From: RGIG3009 sp045596745
Lineage (GTDB): Bacteria > Bacillota > Clostridia > Oscillospirales > Acutalibacteraceae
NCBI GenBank assembly: GCA_045596745.1
Contig: JAZODA010000084.1
Span: forward strand, 1-17,547
Length of the DNA: 17,547 nt
Reading direction: 5' to 3'
Below the pieces are notes generated by a model. That model ran no database searches and was not told where the DNA came from. It saw only the letters and a program-made list of their open reading frames with translations. The position numbers and the translations under genes were made by a program. Numbering within the stretch: position 1 is the first letter of the stretch; every line of letters starts with the position of its first letter. Shown piece after piece: positions 1 through 5,650 of this stretch.

Positions 1-1
1 C

Positions 2-388
2 ATCGGTGGCTTGGCAATCGCAATATGGATATTACTTGCAATATACGGTATCGGCTGTGAGATTATTTCGGGCTTTTGTCCATTGAACGAGAACAGACAA
101 GACGAGGATGCACTGACTAAAATTCACGGCGGTGCTTCTGCGATCGGATTTATGACATTAATTGCTGTACCGTTGCTCTTGGCAATAATGCAGTTTCAAG
201 CGGGAGATATAATTATAGGAATGATCTCGCTTGTTAGCTTTATTACAACTTTCTTGTTCTTCTGCTTCTTTATTATGGGGGAGAAAGAAAAATTTGCAAA
301 TACTGTTTTGAGATACGGCGGTCTTTGGCAAAGACTCGTATTAGCGAGCTGCTATGTGCCATTAGCTATTTGGTGTATTACAAAATGA
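2..388 (+). CDS. DUF998-like integral membrane protein, 5' end cut by window edge
   Basis: The reading frame is open to the left edge, so the true start lies outside the window; a TTG at 11 is the first possible in-frame start inside it but has no visible ribosome binding site. The visible ~128 residues hold a membrane segment near the start, then a G-F-C-P-L-N motif, an I-H-G-G-A-S-A-I-G-F stretch, two further hydrophobic segments and a C-terminal hydrophobic segment. The S/G-F-x-P-L-N and I-H-G-x-x-x-x-I-G-F pair resembles DUF998 membrane proteins, whose function is unknown. DUF998 proteins are usually close to 200 residues, so roughly a third is missing. Codon use differs from all other genes here, with many ATA, TTA and AGA codons, and GC is visibly lower, which may indicate recent acquisition. 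The family call rests on motif memory only. Confidence 0.6.
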   Translation: MGGLAIAIWILLAIYGIGCEIISGFCPLNENRQDEDALTKIHGGASAIGFMTLIAVPLLLAIMQFQAGDIIIGMISLVSFITTFLFFCFFIMGEKEKFANTVLRYGGLWQRLVLASCYVPLAIWCITK

Positions 389-405
389 CAAATTCCAATT
401 TGTCA
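386..405. repeat. Perfect 9-bp inverted repeat at the stop codon
   Basis: TGACAAATT and AATTTGTCA flank a 2-bp centre. The first arm begins inside the TGA stop of the DUF998-like gene. As RNA it could only fold by opening a base pair or two at the tip; as DNA it is a compact dyad that a dimeric protein could bind. No T-tract follows, so it is not a normal terminator. Confidence 0.6.
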
Positions 406-415
406 AACTGTCCAC

Positions 416-467
416 GGTTTCACTTTTGCTCCTGTGGTTTCATTTTCAGTTGAAACCATTTGAAACC
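416..467. repeat. Four copies of GGTTTCA in nested inverted orientation
   Basis: GGTTTCA occurs at 416-422 and 436-442, and its complement TGAAACC at 451-457 and 461-467. The outer pair extends to CGGTTTCA/TGAAACCG and the inner pair to TGGTTTCA/TGAAACCA. Copies on the same strand are spaced 20 bp and 10 bp apart, close to whole helical turns. The segment is AT-rich and lies between two convergent genes, ahead of the shared terminator. Confidence 0.7.
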
Positions 468-496
468 GTATCATTATTATCAAACTAATTCATAAC

Positions 497-534
497 AAAA
501 GCCACAGTTGTCTGACGGACAGCTGTGGCTTTTT
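497..534. terminator. Bidirectional intrinsic terminator
   Basis: A stem pairs AAAAGCCACAGTTGTC with its partner ending in GCTGTGGCTTTT, with one G-T wobble and a small loop near 513-517. The flanking A and T runs give a U-tract on both strands. It lies between the DUF998-like gene (plus) and the GNAT gene (minus) and can serve both. Confidence 0.85.
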
Positions 535-556
535 CAGTTCAAGATGCTCTTTCGTC

Positions 557-1108
557 TTACGCCTTCATCACTTTGATAAAACGGAACATCTCATCCGGTC
601 CCTCATCGGAATCGGGATTCTCGTCGGGCAGCTCGTGTTCGGGGCGGAAGTGCTCGCACCAAAACTGATCGATTTGAAAGCCGCACTTGTTGACGTAAAA
701 ATGGATGTTGCGCTTTTCGAAATACGGCGTGCAGGTCTCCCACACTTTCGTTTCGGGGTACAACGCTTCCACGGCGCACCACGCGCCGTAGCCAATGCCT
801 TTCGTGTGTTCCTCGGGGGAAACAAACAGGATTTCAAGTTCGTTGTGATGGGTGTCTTTGTCAATTTTCAAAATGACACCGCCAACGCGCCTGCCGTCCA
901 GCACAATGCGATACGTTTCACTTTGCGGATGGTCGATGCATTGCTCAATCGTCCCACGCGAAATGATTTCGCCGTCGTCATCGATGTGATCGTCGCGTTC
1001 GCCAAACTCCTCCATCGCCCCATACTTAAACGCCCACTGATTGTCCAGAATGAATTGCTCGCGGTCATCCGCGGTCAACGGAACCAATACTACGGTTGTG
1101 TGTTTCAT
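557..1108 (-). CDS. GNAT-family N-acetyltransferase
   Basis: This 183-residue protein is predicted to move an acetyl group from acetyl-CoA to an amine. Beta-strand 4 and the pyrophosphate-binding loop are seen at residues 91-110, where L-E-I-L-F-V-S-P is followed by T-K-G-I-G-Y-G, the usual Q/R-x-x-G-x-G/A loop. The later F-Y-V-N-K-C-G-F (137-144) fits the conserved C-terminal GNAT segment. The acidic stretch at 156-173 is unusual and may be a flexible tail insert. ATG is preceded by AGGAGG (1114-1119) with 5 nt spacing. The substrate cannot be told from sequence. The gene has its own promoter and an attenuator-like leader, a layout often seen with antibiotic-response genes but not proof of that role. 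The HTH-desulfoferrodoxin gene lies just upstream on the same strand without a visible terminator, so read-through into the leader is possible. Confidence 0.85.
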   Translation of the reverse strand: MKHTTVVLVPLTADDREQFILDNQWAFKYGAMEEFGERDDHIDDDGEIISRGTIEQCIDHPQSETYRIVLDGRRVGGVILKIDKDTHHNELEILFVSPEEHTKGIGYGAWCAVEALYPETKVWETCTPYFEKRNIHFYVNKCGFQIDQFWCEHFRPEHELPDENPDSDEGPDEMFRFIKVMKA

Positions 1109-1120
1109 ACTGCCCTCCTG

Positions 1121-1163
1121 TAAAACAAAAAGCTCCGGCTATTGCGTACACAATAACCCGAGC
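1121..1163 (-). terminator. Leader terminator (attenuator) before the GNAT gene
   Basis: Read on the minus strand, the arm at 1151-1163 pairs with the arm at 1132-1144 (12 of 13 positions, counting one G-U wobble) around a 6-nt loop, followed at once by TTTTTGTTTT. It lies between the GNAT promoter and the GNAT ribosome binding site, so it must be overcome for expression. Its 5' arm is shared with the alternative hairpin at 1158-1171. Confidence 0.8.
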
Positions 1164-1171
1164 TCACTCGG
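1158..1171 (-). promoter_or_regulatory. Alternative (antiterminator) hairpin
   Basis: CCGAG and CTCGG pair around a TGAG tetraloop. The 3' half of this hairpin (1158-1163) is the start of the terminator's 5' arm, so the two structures exclude one another. This is the expected geometry of a transcription attenuator. The switching role is inferred from the overlap. Confidence 0.6.
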
Positions 1172-1175
1172 ACAC

Positions 1176-1187
1176 CTAATCCGGCAT
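1176..1187 (-). other. Three-codon upstream ORF (M-P-D-stop) in the GNAT leader
   Basis: ATG CCG GAT TAG lies in the leader, directly before the antiterminator hairpin. A GGAGG sits at 1208-1212, 20 nt upstream of this ATG, but 16 of those nt form the perfect hairpin at 1190-1205, which when folded leaves about 4 nt of effective spacing. Such minimal ORFs control ribosome-mediated attenuation of some Firmicutes resistance genes. Translation here is not shown by sequence alone. Confidence 0.4.
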
Positions 1188-1189
1188 AT

Positions 1190-1205
1190 GAGCGCTACGG
1201 CGCTC
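1190..1205 (-). promoter_or_regulatory. Leader hairpin between a Shine-Dalgarno-like GGAGG and the uORF
   Basis: GAGCGC and GCGCTC form a perfect 6-bp stem with a CGTA tetraloop. It is flanked by CCGG at 1211-1214 and CCGG at 1181-1184, which could extend it into a longer stem that masks part of the GGAGG and uORF codons. This could be the upstream arm of an attenuator or the core of an unrecognised aptamer. Confidence 0.6.
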
Positions 1206-1234
1206 CGCCTCCGGTGACAACTTCGTTTTTTGAC

Positions 1235-1263
1235 AGTATACCACGCCTCACCAAAATTTGCAA
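1235..1263 (-). promoter_or_regulatory. Promoter of the GNAT transcript
   Basis: On the minus strand TTGCAA (1258-1263), a 17-bp spacer and TATACT (1235-1240) make a sigma-A type promoter with an extended TGG directly before the -10. Transcription would begin near 1228, giving a leader of about 120 nt. It starts within 20 bp of the stop codon of the HTH-desulfoferrodoxin gene. Confidence 0.75.
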
Positions 1264-1280
1264 CCACAGATTTTCCGCTT

Positions 1281-1865
1281 TTACACCCGCAGTTTCATCA
1301 GTCCGTGCTTGTTGCAATAGAGATACAGGTATCCCCTGCCGCGCAGCTGAAAACGTGCTTCGGCATTGCCCTCGGGATACAGCTTGACAAACTGCACCCG
1401 ATCCGCCGTCAGATACGCCATAAACGAAATGAAATGCGATTTGGTCATTTCGTGCGACACGGTGATAAACTGCTCATCCTCCACCCGTTCCATCGCGACA
1501 GAATGCTCTTCGTCTATCTCTTCCGCTTCCAACGGCGGCAGTGTCAGCCCGCAACACCCAATCAGCGCATCCCCCATCGCACGGATAACGTTACCGCACA
1601 CCGGGCAGACATAAAACTTCGAGCGCAGGATGTTGGAGGACGTGTTTTTGTTGACAACCGTATCGCCCGACATCAGTTCCAGAACCGACACGCCAAGCGC
1701 GCTGCCGAGCGGTTCGATGAGCGAAATGTCGGGAAGTCCCTTGGCGGTTTCCCATTTGGACACCGCCTTGCTGCTGACACCGATTTGCGCGGCAAGTTCT
1801 CCCTGTGTCAGTCCTTTTTCTTCGCGCAACCGCTTGATGGTCGCACCCGTGATGTACGTATCCAT
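1281..1865 (-). CDS. XRE-family HTH regulator fused to a desulfoferrodoxin-like domain
   Basis: A 194-residue protein. Residues 6-65 are a helix-turn-helix of the XRE/Cro type, with L-T-Q-G-E-L-A and S-S-K-A-V-S-K-W-E typical of helices 2 and 3. Residues 85-106 hold C87-x-x-C90 and C104-C105, the cysteine pattern of the rubredoxin-like iron centre I of desulfoferrodoxin. Residues 118-194 match superoxide reductase: H121, H138, H144, C184 and H187 occupy the order and spacing of the four His and one Cys of centre II, including C-N-x-H-G. The lysine normally beside the first His (E-K-H) is Glu here (E-E-H), so the catalytic loop is altered. This suggests an iron-bound sensor of redox state or metal rather than an enzyme; that is inference. 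A promoter lies 20 bp upstream and the gene is divergent from the AAC(3)-type operon. No terminator is seen before the next minus-strand promoter. Confidence 0.85.
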   Translation of the reverse strand: MDTYITGATIKRLREEKGLTQGELAAQIGVSSKAVSKWETAKGLPDISLIEPLGSALGVSVLELMSGDTVVNKNTSSNILRSKFYVCPVCGNVIRAMGDALIGCCGLTLPPLEAEEIDEEHSVAMERVEDEQFITVSHEMTKSHFISFMAYLTADRVQFVKLYPEGNAEARFQLRGRGYLYLYCNKHGLMKLRV

Positions 1866-1885
1866 AACAACACCCTTTCGCCCTA

Positions 1886-1914
1886 ATTATACCGCACGAT
1901 ACCACTTCTCGCAA
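1886..1914 (-). promoter_or_regulatory. Promoter of the HTH-desulfoferrodoxin gene
   Basis: On the minus strand TTGCGA (1909-1914), a 17-bp spacer and a perfect TATAAT (1886-1891). The start point would be about 14 nt before the ATG, so the leader is very short. The ribosome binding site is a weak AAGGG. The short leader leaves little room for RNA-level control. Confidence 0.75.
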
Positions 1915-1969
1915 CCTACGCTGCGTTGACATACCGGACACATTTCTTGCACAAAACAATCTTTCGCTT

Positions 1970-1998
1970 TTGATTCGTTTGTGCTATATTTATATATA
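1970..1998 (+). promoter_or_regulatory. Probable promoter of the AAC(3)-type operon
   Basis: TTGATT (1970-1975), a 17-bp spacer and TATATA (1993-1998), in an AT-rich patch 50 bp before the start codon. Other -10 registers are possible in this TATA-rich run. It points away from the regulator promoter at 1886-1914, with about 55 bp between the two -35 boxes. Confidence 0.55.
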
Positions 1999-2049
1999 GT
2001 GCTGTGTTATTATCGTAATTGGAAGCAACTCATAAAAGGAGATGTTTGT

Positions 2050-2874
2050 ATGGTTACTTGGCAAGATGTTAAAAAAGCGGCGGAGGAACTCGGTGTTCGC
2101 GAGGGCGATACGCTGATTGTTCACTCCTCCTTCAAAAGCCTCGGCGAAACGGAGAACGGTGCTGACACGGTTATCCGCGGTTTGCAGAGCGCGCTGGGAG
2201 AAACCGGCACGCTGCTGTTCCCGACGCTGTGCCAGAACGACTGGCCGCACGTTTACGAGAACTGGCATATGGACGCCCCCTCCGATGTGGGCTACCTGAC
2301 CAACTATTTCCGCAAGCTGCCCGGTGCGCTGCGTAGCAACCAGGCTACCCATTCGGTGGCGGCCATCGGCCCGTTGGCGGAGTATTTCACCGAGACACAC
2401 GGCCAGAGCGGTCTGCGCCACGGCATCTACGGCAGCACGTGCTTCTCCGAAGATTCTCCGTGGGAAAAAATGTACCAAAAGAACACCAAGGTGCTGTTCC
2501 TCGGTTGTTCTGTCCGCAGCTGCACCATGCGTCATCTGGCGGAGTATATGTTTATGAACAAGTACCTGAAAAAGGCCGAGGCACTCCCGAACTATCAGAA
2601 ACTGCACGATTGCGTGTGGTGCTATGATCGTTGGGATGACCGCGGTGTCTGGTGGCACGTGGAAAACCTGTATATCGAAGAGCTGATGCAGCGCGACGGC
2701 AAGCTGCAGGCCACGCAGTGCGGCAATGCCACGCTGAAGCTGGTCGAGTCGCGCGAGTTCGTTGACTGCTGCATCGAGCAGATGGAAAACCGCAACGATG
2801 CGGCGTTCCGCAAAGATGCACTGTGGAATACCGAAGACACCTACGCTTGGCTGAAGGAGATTGATGCTGTATGA
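2050..2874 (+). CDS. AAC(3)-type aminoglycoside N-acetyltransferase family protein
   Basis: A 274-residue cytosolic acetyl-CoA-dependent N-acetyltransferase of the AAC(3)/FrbF fold. Family marks are I-V-H-S-S (23-27) in the N-terminal CoA region, R95-S-N-Q-A-T-H101-S with A-A-I-G after it, E-D-S-P-W (134-138), and L-F-L-G (149-152) followed by C-T-M-R-H162-L-A-E165, matching the T-x-L-H-x-A-E signature. Length is normal for the family. The frame stays open up to a GTG at 1981, but AAAGGAG at 2035-2041 with 8 nt spacing selects the ATG at 2050. The gene overlaps the next by ATGA, so they are translationally coupled. Family members include resistance enzymes but also biosynthetic and housekeeping acetyltransferases. 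The operon context with an amidohydrolase and a dehydrogenase argues for metabolism of an amino compound more than for resistance; that is inference. Confidence 0.85.
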   Translation: MVTWQDVKKAAEELGVREGDTLIVHSSFKSLGETENGADTVIRGLQSALGETGTLLFPTLCQNDWPHVYENWHMDAPSDVGYLTNYFRKLPGALRSNQATHSVAAIGPLAEYFTETHGQSGLRHGIYGSTCFSEDSPWEKMYQKNTKVLFLGCSVRSCTMRHLAEYMFMNKYLKKAEALPNYQKLHDCVWCYDRWDDRGVWWHVENLYIEELMQRDGKLQATQCGNATLKLVESREFVDCCIEQMENRNDAAFRKDALWNTEDTYAWLKEIDAV

Positions 2875-3851
2875 CGCAGAAAGTATACGACGCCGCTTAC
2901 GAGCAGGATTTGTTCAATCACTTTGACACCTACCTGCCCGAAAAGGTGTATGACGCGCATTTTCACCTCAGCCGCGCATATGTCAAGCGTCTCGGCTTCG
3001 ATGGCACGCCGTTCGAAGAATACGATGCGTTTATGCAGAAGTACATCGCCCGCAAGGTGTGCGGCGGTATGGTGATGCCGCAACCCTCCAGCAAGCATAC
3101 GCCGGAGCAGCTGGACGATGAAAACGACTATAACCTCGCGGTTGCGCGGGAACACGGCTTTGCGGCAGGCTTGATTGTGCCGCCCTACTACGGCCGTGAA
3201 AAGGCGGAAAAGATGATGGACACGCACCCTGAAATCAAGGTGCTCAAGCCCTATCTCACCTACACCACCACCGCCGATATGTTTGAGTCCGATTTGCTGG
3301 ATTTCGCTCCCGAATGGATTTGGGAACTCGCGAATGATCGCAGCTTCCCTGTGCTGATTCATCTGTCGCACTATCAAAATATGCTCAGCGACGAAAAGAA
3401 CATTGAGCAGCTGCGCTACGTGTCGGAGAAATATCCGAACGCAAAAATTGTTCTGGCGCACTGCGCGATGGGTCATCACAGCCGCAAGCTGAAGCTGGGT
3501 CTTGAGAAAATCAAGGATTTGAAGAACATCTGGTTCGATTGCTCCGGCTCTGCCGAGGCACTGTCGATTTACTACTGCCTCAAGACCTTCGGTGTGGATC
3601 GTATGATGTACGGCGGCGACCACGACCACGGCGCAAACGTCGGTCGTATCTGCTCGTTCGGCAGCAACTTCATCGGCTTCCACGTTGGCTACGTCAACGA
3701 GGATGTCGTTCCGCCGGATTACCGCTATCAGCCGCTCAACAACGCACAGGAATGCCTGCTGGCACTGCTGGATGCGTGCGAGATTCTGGAACTGGATGCG
3801 GCGGACTACGAAAAAATCTTTTACAAAAACGCGGCAACGCTGTATGCGTAA
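2871..3851 (+). CDS. Metal-dependent amidohydrolase (Amidohydrolase 2 family)
   Basis: A 326-residue TIM-barrel hydrolase. Predicted metal and catalytic residues are H30-x-H32 in D-A-H-F-H, H164 in L-I-H-L-S-H, H197 in L-A-H-C-A and D250 in Y-G-G-D-H. These are the expected positions at strands 1, 5, 6 and 8. There is no signal peptide, so the enzyme is cytosolic. Substrates of this family include amides, lactones and decarboxylation substrates, so the reaction is not fixed by sequence. Its ATG overlaps the stop of the AAC(3)-type gene (ATGA), and the dehydrogenase follows after a 12-nt gap. Deacylation or ring opening of the partner enzyme's product is a reasonable guess only. Confidence 0.85.
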   Translation: MTQKVYDAAYEQDLFNHFDTYLPEKVYDAHFHLSRAYVKRLGFDGTPFEEYDAFMQKYIARKVCGGMVMPQPSSKHTPEQLDDENDYNLAVAREHGFAAGLIVPPYYGREKAEKMMDTHPEIKVLKPYLTYTTTADMFESDLLDFAPEWIWELANDRSFPVLIHLSHYQNMLSDEKNIEQLRYVSEKYPNAKIVLAHCAMGHHSRKLKLGLEKIKDLKNIWFDCSGSAEALSIYYCLKTFGVDRMMYGGDHDHGANVGRICSFGSNFIGFHVGYVNEDVVPPDYRYQPLNNAQECLLALLDACEILELDAADYEKIFYKNAATLYA

Positions 3852-3855
3852 GGAG
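3851..3855 (+). promoter_or_regulatory. Ribosome binding site that fixes the dehydrogenase start
   Basis: AGGAG at 3851-3855 lies 8 nt before the ATG at 3864. A GTG at 3858 is in frame but only 2 nt from this site, too close to be used. The site overlaps the last base of the preceding TAA stop. Confidence 0.75.
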
Positions 3856-3863
3856 ATGTGGAT

Positions 3864-4871
3864 ATGAGAAAAATTCGTTTCGGTGTCATCGGTTGCGGCG
3901 GCATTGCACAAAAGAGAACCATCCCCGGTATGTTGCTGTCCAAGAAAGCCGAATGCGTCGCCATTATGGATTTGAACGAGGAACTGCTGGCTCAGGTGGG
4001 CGAGCGTTTCGGTATTGCCCGTCGTTACACCACGGTGGACGAGCTGCTGGCTCAGTCGGATATCGACGCGGTGTACATCGCTACCCCCGTGTTCTGCCAC
4101 AAAGAGCAGGTTTTCTTGGCGGCGGATGCCGGTAAGCACATCCTGCTGGAAAAGCCGATGGGTCTTACCACCGCCGACGGCGAAGAGATGAAAGCCTACT
4201 GTGCCAAGAAGGGCGTCAAGCTCGGCGTCGGCTTTATGATGCGCTTCCACGGCGCGCACGAAGCCATCAAGGAAATCCTTGATAAGGGCGAGCTGGGCGA
4301 GATTGTTTCGGCGTATGCCAAGTTCAACTGCCTCTCCCCTGTCAGCGACAAGAAATGGCGCCAGACCAAGGCGTTCAGCGGCGGCGGCACGATGATGGAT
4401 ATGGGTATCCACTGCGTCGACCTGTTGCAGTTTATGACCGGACTGAAAGCCACCAACGTAACGGCGTTCACCGGCAATCAGATTTTCCGGTATCCCGACA
4501 CCGAAGACGCCGCAGGCGCGGTTATGCGTATGAGCAACGGCGCGCTGTTCACGGTGGAGGCCAACTTCAACATCCCCGACAGCATCGGCGGTTGCCGCTT
4601 TGAAATCTACGGCACCGAAGGCTGTATCACGGCGGAACGCACCATCGGTCAGACAGAAACCGGCGAGGTTTTCTGCACCACGCTGGAGGGCGGCCGCCGC
4701 ACGGTGGAGTACGATACGACCAATATGTACGCCAAAGAGGTGGACGGCCTTGCCGAAGCCATCCTGAACGACACCGCCGAGCCGGTTTCGGCGGCGGAGG
4801 GCATCTTCGACCAGAAGATTGTGGAAGCGGTGTACGAAAGCCAGGAAACGGGTCGTCACATCGCACTGTAA
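3864..4871 (+). CDS. Gfo/Idh/MocA family NAD(P)-dependent oxidoreductase
   Basis: A 335-residue cytosolic dehydrogenase. The N-terminal Rossmann fold shows G-V-I-G-C-G-G-I-A (7-15). E96-K97-P98 is the family hallmark, with the lysine as catalytic residue at the active site. The C-terminal alpha/beta domain carries G-G-G-T-M-M-D179-M-G-I-H183, giving the usual D and H of the sugar-binding centre. The family oxidises or reduces a hydroxyl or keto group in sugars, inositols and related cyclitols; the name-giving MocA belongs to rhizopine (scyllo-inosamine derivative) catabolism. The substrate here is unknown. It is the last gene of the three-gene operon and is followed by a strong terminator. 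Confidence 0.9.
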   Translation: MRKIRFGVIGCGGIAQKRTIPGMLLSKKAECVAIMDLNEELLAQVGERFGIARRYTTVDELLAQSDIDAVYIATPVFCHKEQVFLAADAGKHILLEKPMGLTTADGEEMKAYCAKKGVKLGVGFMMRFHGAHEAIKEILDKGELGEIVSAYAKFNCLSPVSDKKWRQTKAFSGGGTMMDMGIHCVDLLQFMTGLKATNVTAFTGNQIFRYPDTEDAAGAVMRMSNGALFTVEANFNIPDSIGGCRFEIYGTEGCITAERTIGQTETGEVFCTTLEGGRRTVEYDTTNMYAKEVDGLAEAILNDTAEPVSAAEGIFDQKIVEAVYESQETGRHIAL

Positions 4872-4880
4872 GCACAACAC

Positions 4881-4917
4881 AAAAGCACCGCATTGGATAT
4901 CCAATGCGGTGCTTTTT
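4881..4917. terminator. Bidirectional intrinsic terminator, perfect 36-bp palindrome
   Basis: The arms at 4881-4898 and 4899-4916 are perfectly complementary, centred on GATATC, with A and T runs at the ends. It stops the plus-strand operon and the minus-strand comF gene, whose stop codon is only 2 bp away. Confidence 0.9.
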
Positions 4918-4918
4918 G

Positions 4919-5647
4919 TTATACCGGTTCTTCCTCGGATTCGTCGCGCAGGCGGACCGAGGCGGTGACACACAAGACACGCCGTGCGCCATAGAGTTTC
5001 AGCATTTTGGCACATTCATCGATCGTCGCGCCGGTGGTGCTGACATCGTCCACCAGCAGTACCGTCTTGTCGGCTACCGAAGCACCCGTCACCACATCGA
5101 ACACACCGAGCACGTTGCCGGCGCGTTCCACTGCGGTGGCGATGGTCTTTTGCGGCTGTGTCTGATAGCATTTCTGCAACAACGACTCGCTCGGCAGTGA
5201 CAACAGCTTGCCAAGGTCTTTGGCAAGCAGTTCACCCTGGTTGTATCCGCGGTCACGATAATCGCGGCGCGTCATCGGCACCCAAGTGATGACATCGATG
5301 TGTTCCTCCGAAAATTCGCGGCGAACCACTGCCGCCATCTGCTCGGCGAAGAACGAAATTGACAGCGGGTCATCCCATCGCTTGAGACGCAAAATTCCGC
5401 GACGCACAGCGCCGTTACAGTAAAATGGAGACGCCAGTCGGTCATAGCGATGCCGATGCCGCCCACAATCGCAATCGTCACGACTTCTGCCGCAAAAGCT
5501 GCAAATCGGCGGTGGGACAGTATGAATTTCCTCACGACAGGGCTCACAGCACAAAGTCAGCGGCGGAATCGGTGTGCCACAAAAGATACACCGTTCGGGC
5601 CAGATAACCGCGCTGAGGTAGCGCCCGATTTGTTTTGTCGTTTTCAA
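4919..5647 (-). CDS. comF: ComF family phosphoribosyltransferase-like protein
   Basis: A 242-residue cytosolic protein. The N-terminal zinc-ribbon region has C20-x-x-C23 and C34-x-x-C37, then a second cysteine set at 49, 52, 59 and 61. The phosphoribosyltransferase domain contains R-G-Y-N-Q (133-137) and the PRPP-binding motif V-L-L-V-D-D-V-S-T-T-G-A-T (196-208). ComF acts in natural DNA uptake in Bacillus and relatives, probably in handling single-stranded DNA. The start codon is TTG at 5647, supported by AGAGGTG at 5654-5660 with 6 nt spacing; no suitable ATG lies nearby. Only 3 nt separate it from the GH2 stop codon, so it is likely translated by coupling in the MFS-GH2 operon. That is an odd place for a competence gene, which often follows a comFA helicase gene. 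Confidence 0.85.
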   Translation of the reverse strand: MKTTKQIGRYLSAVIWPERCIFCGTPIPPLTLCCEPCREEIHTVPPPICSFCGRSRDDCDCGRHRHRYDRLASPFYCNGAVRRGILRLKRWDDPLSISFFAEQMAAVVRREFSEEHIDVITWVPMTRRDYRDRGYNQGELLAKDLGKLLSLPSESLLQKCYQTQPQKTIATAVERAGNVLGVFDVVTGASVADKTVLLVDDVSTTGATIDECAKMLKLYGARRVLCVTASVRLRDESEEEPV

Positions 5648-5650
5648 CGA

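Noticed and set aside
416..467. Possible small CRISPR array
   Set aside because: The repeats are only 7-8 bp, inverted rather than direct, with no regular spacers and no cas gene.
1121..1230. Assignment of the GNAT leader to a known riboswitch class such as guanidine, ZTP, THF or fluoride
   Set aside because: I compared it from memory with these consensus folds and found no convincing match, so it is left as an unnamed attenuator.
1926..1931. A perfect TTGACA on the plus strand as a second promoter
   Set aside because: No acceptable -10 box lies 16-18 bp downstream (GCACAA), so it is treated as a chance match.
1981..2049. N-terminal extension of the AAC(3)-type protein from a GTG at 1981
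   Set aside because: The segment covers the predicted -10 region and the ribosome binding site; AAAGGAG clearly selects the ATG at 2050.
2841..5015. A 724-codon open frame on the minus strand, antisense to the three-gene operon
   Set aside because: It crosses two gene junctions and a strong terminator, has no recognisable motif, and is explained by codon bias of the plus-strand genes.
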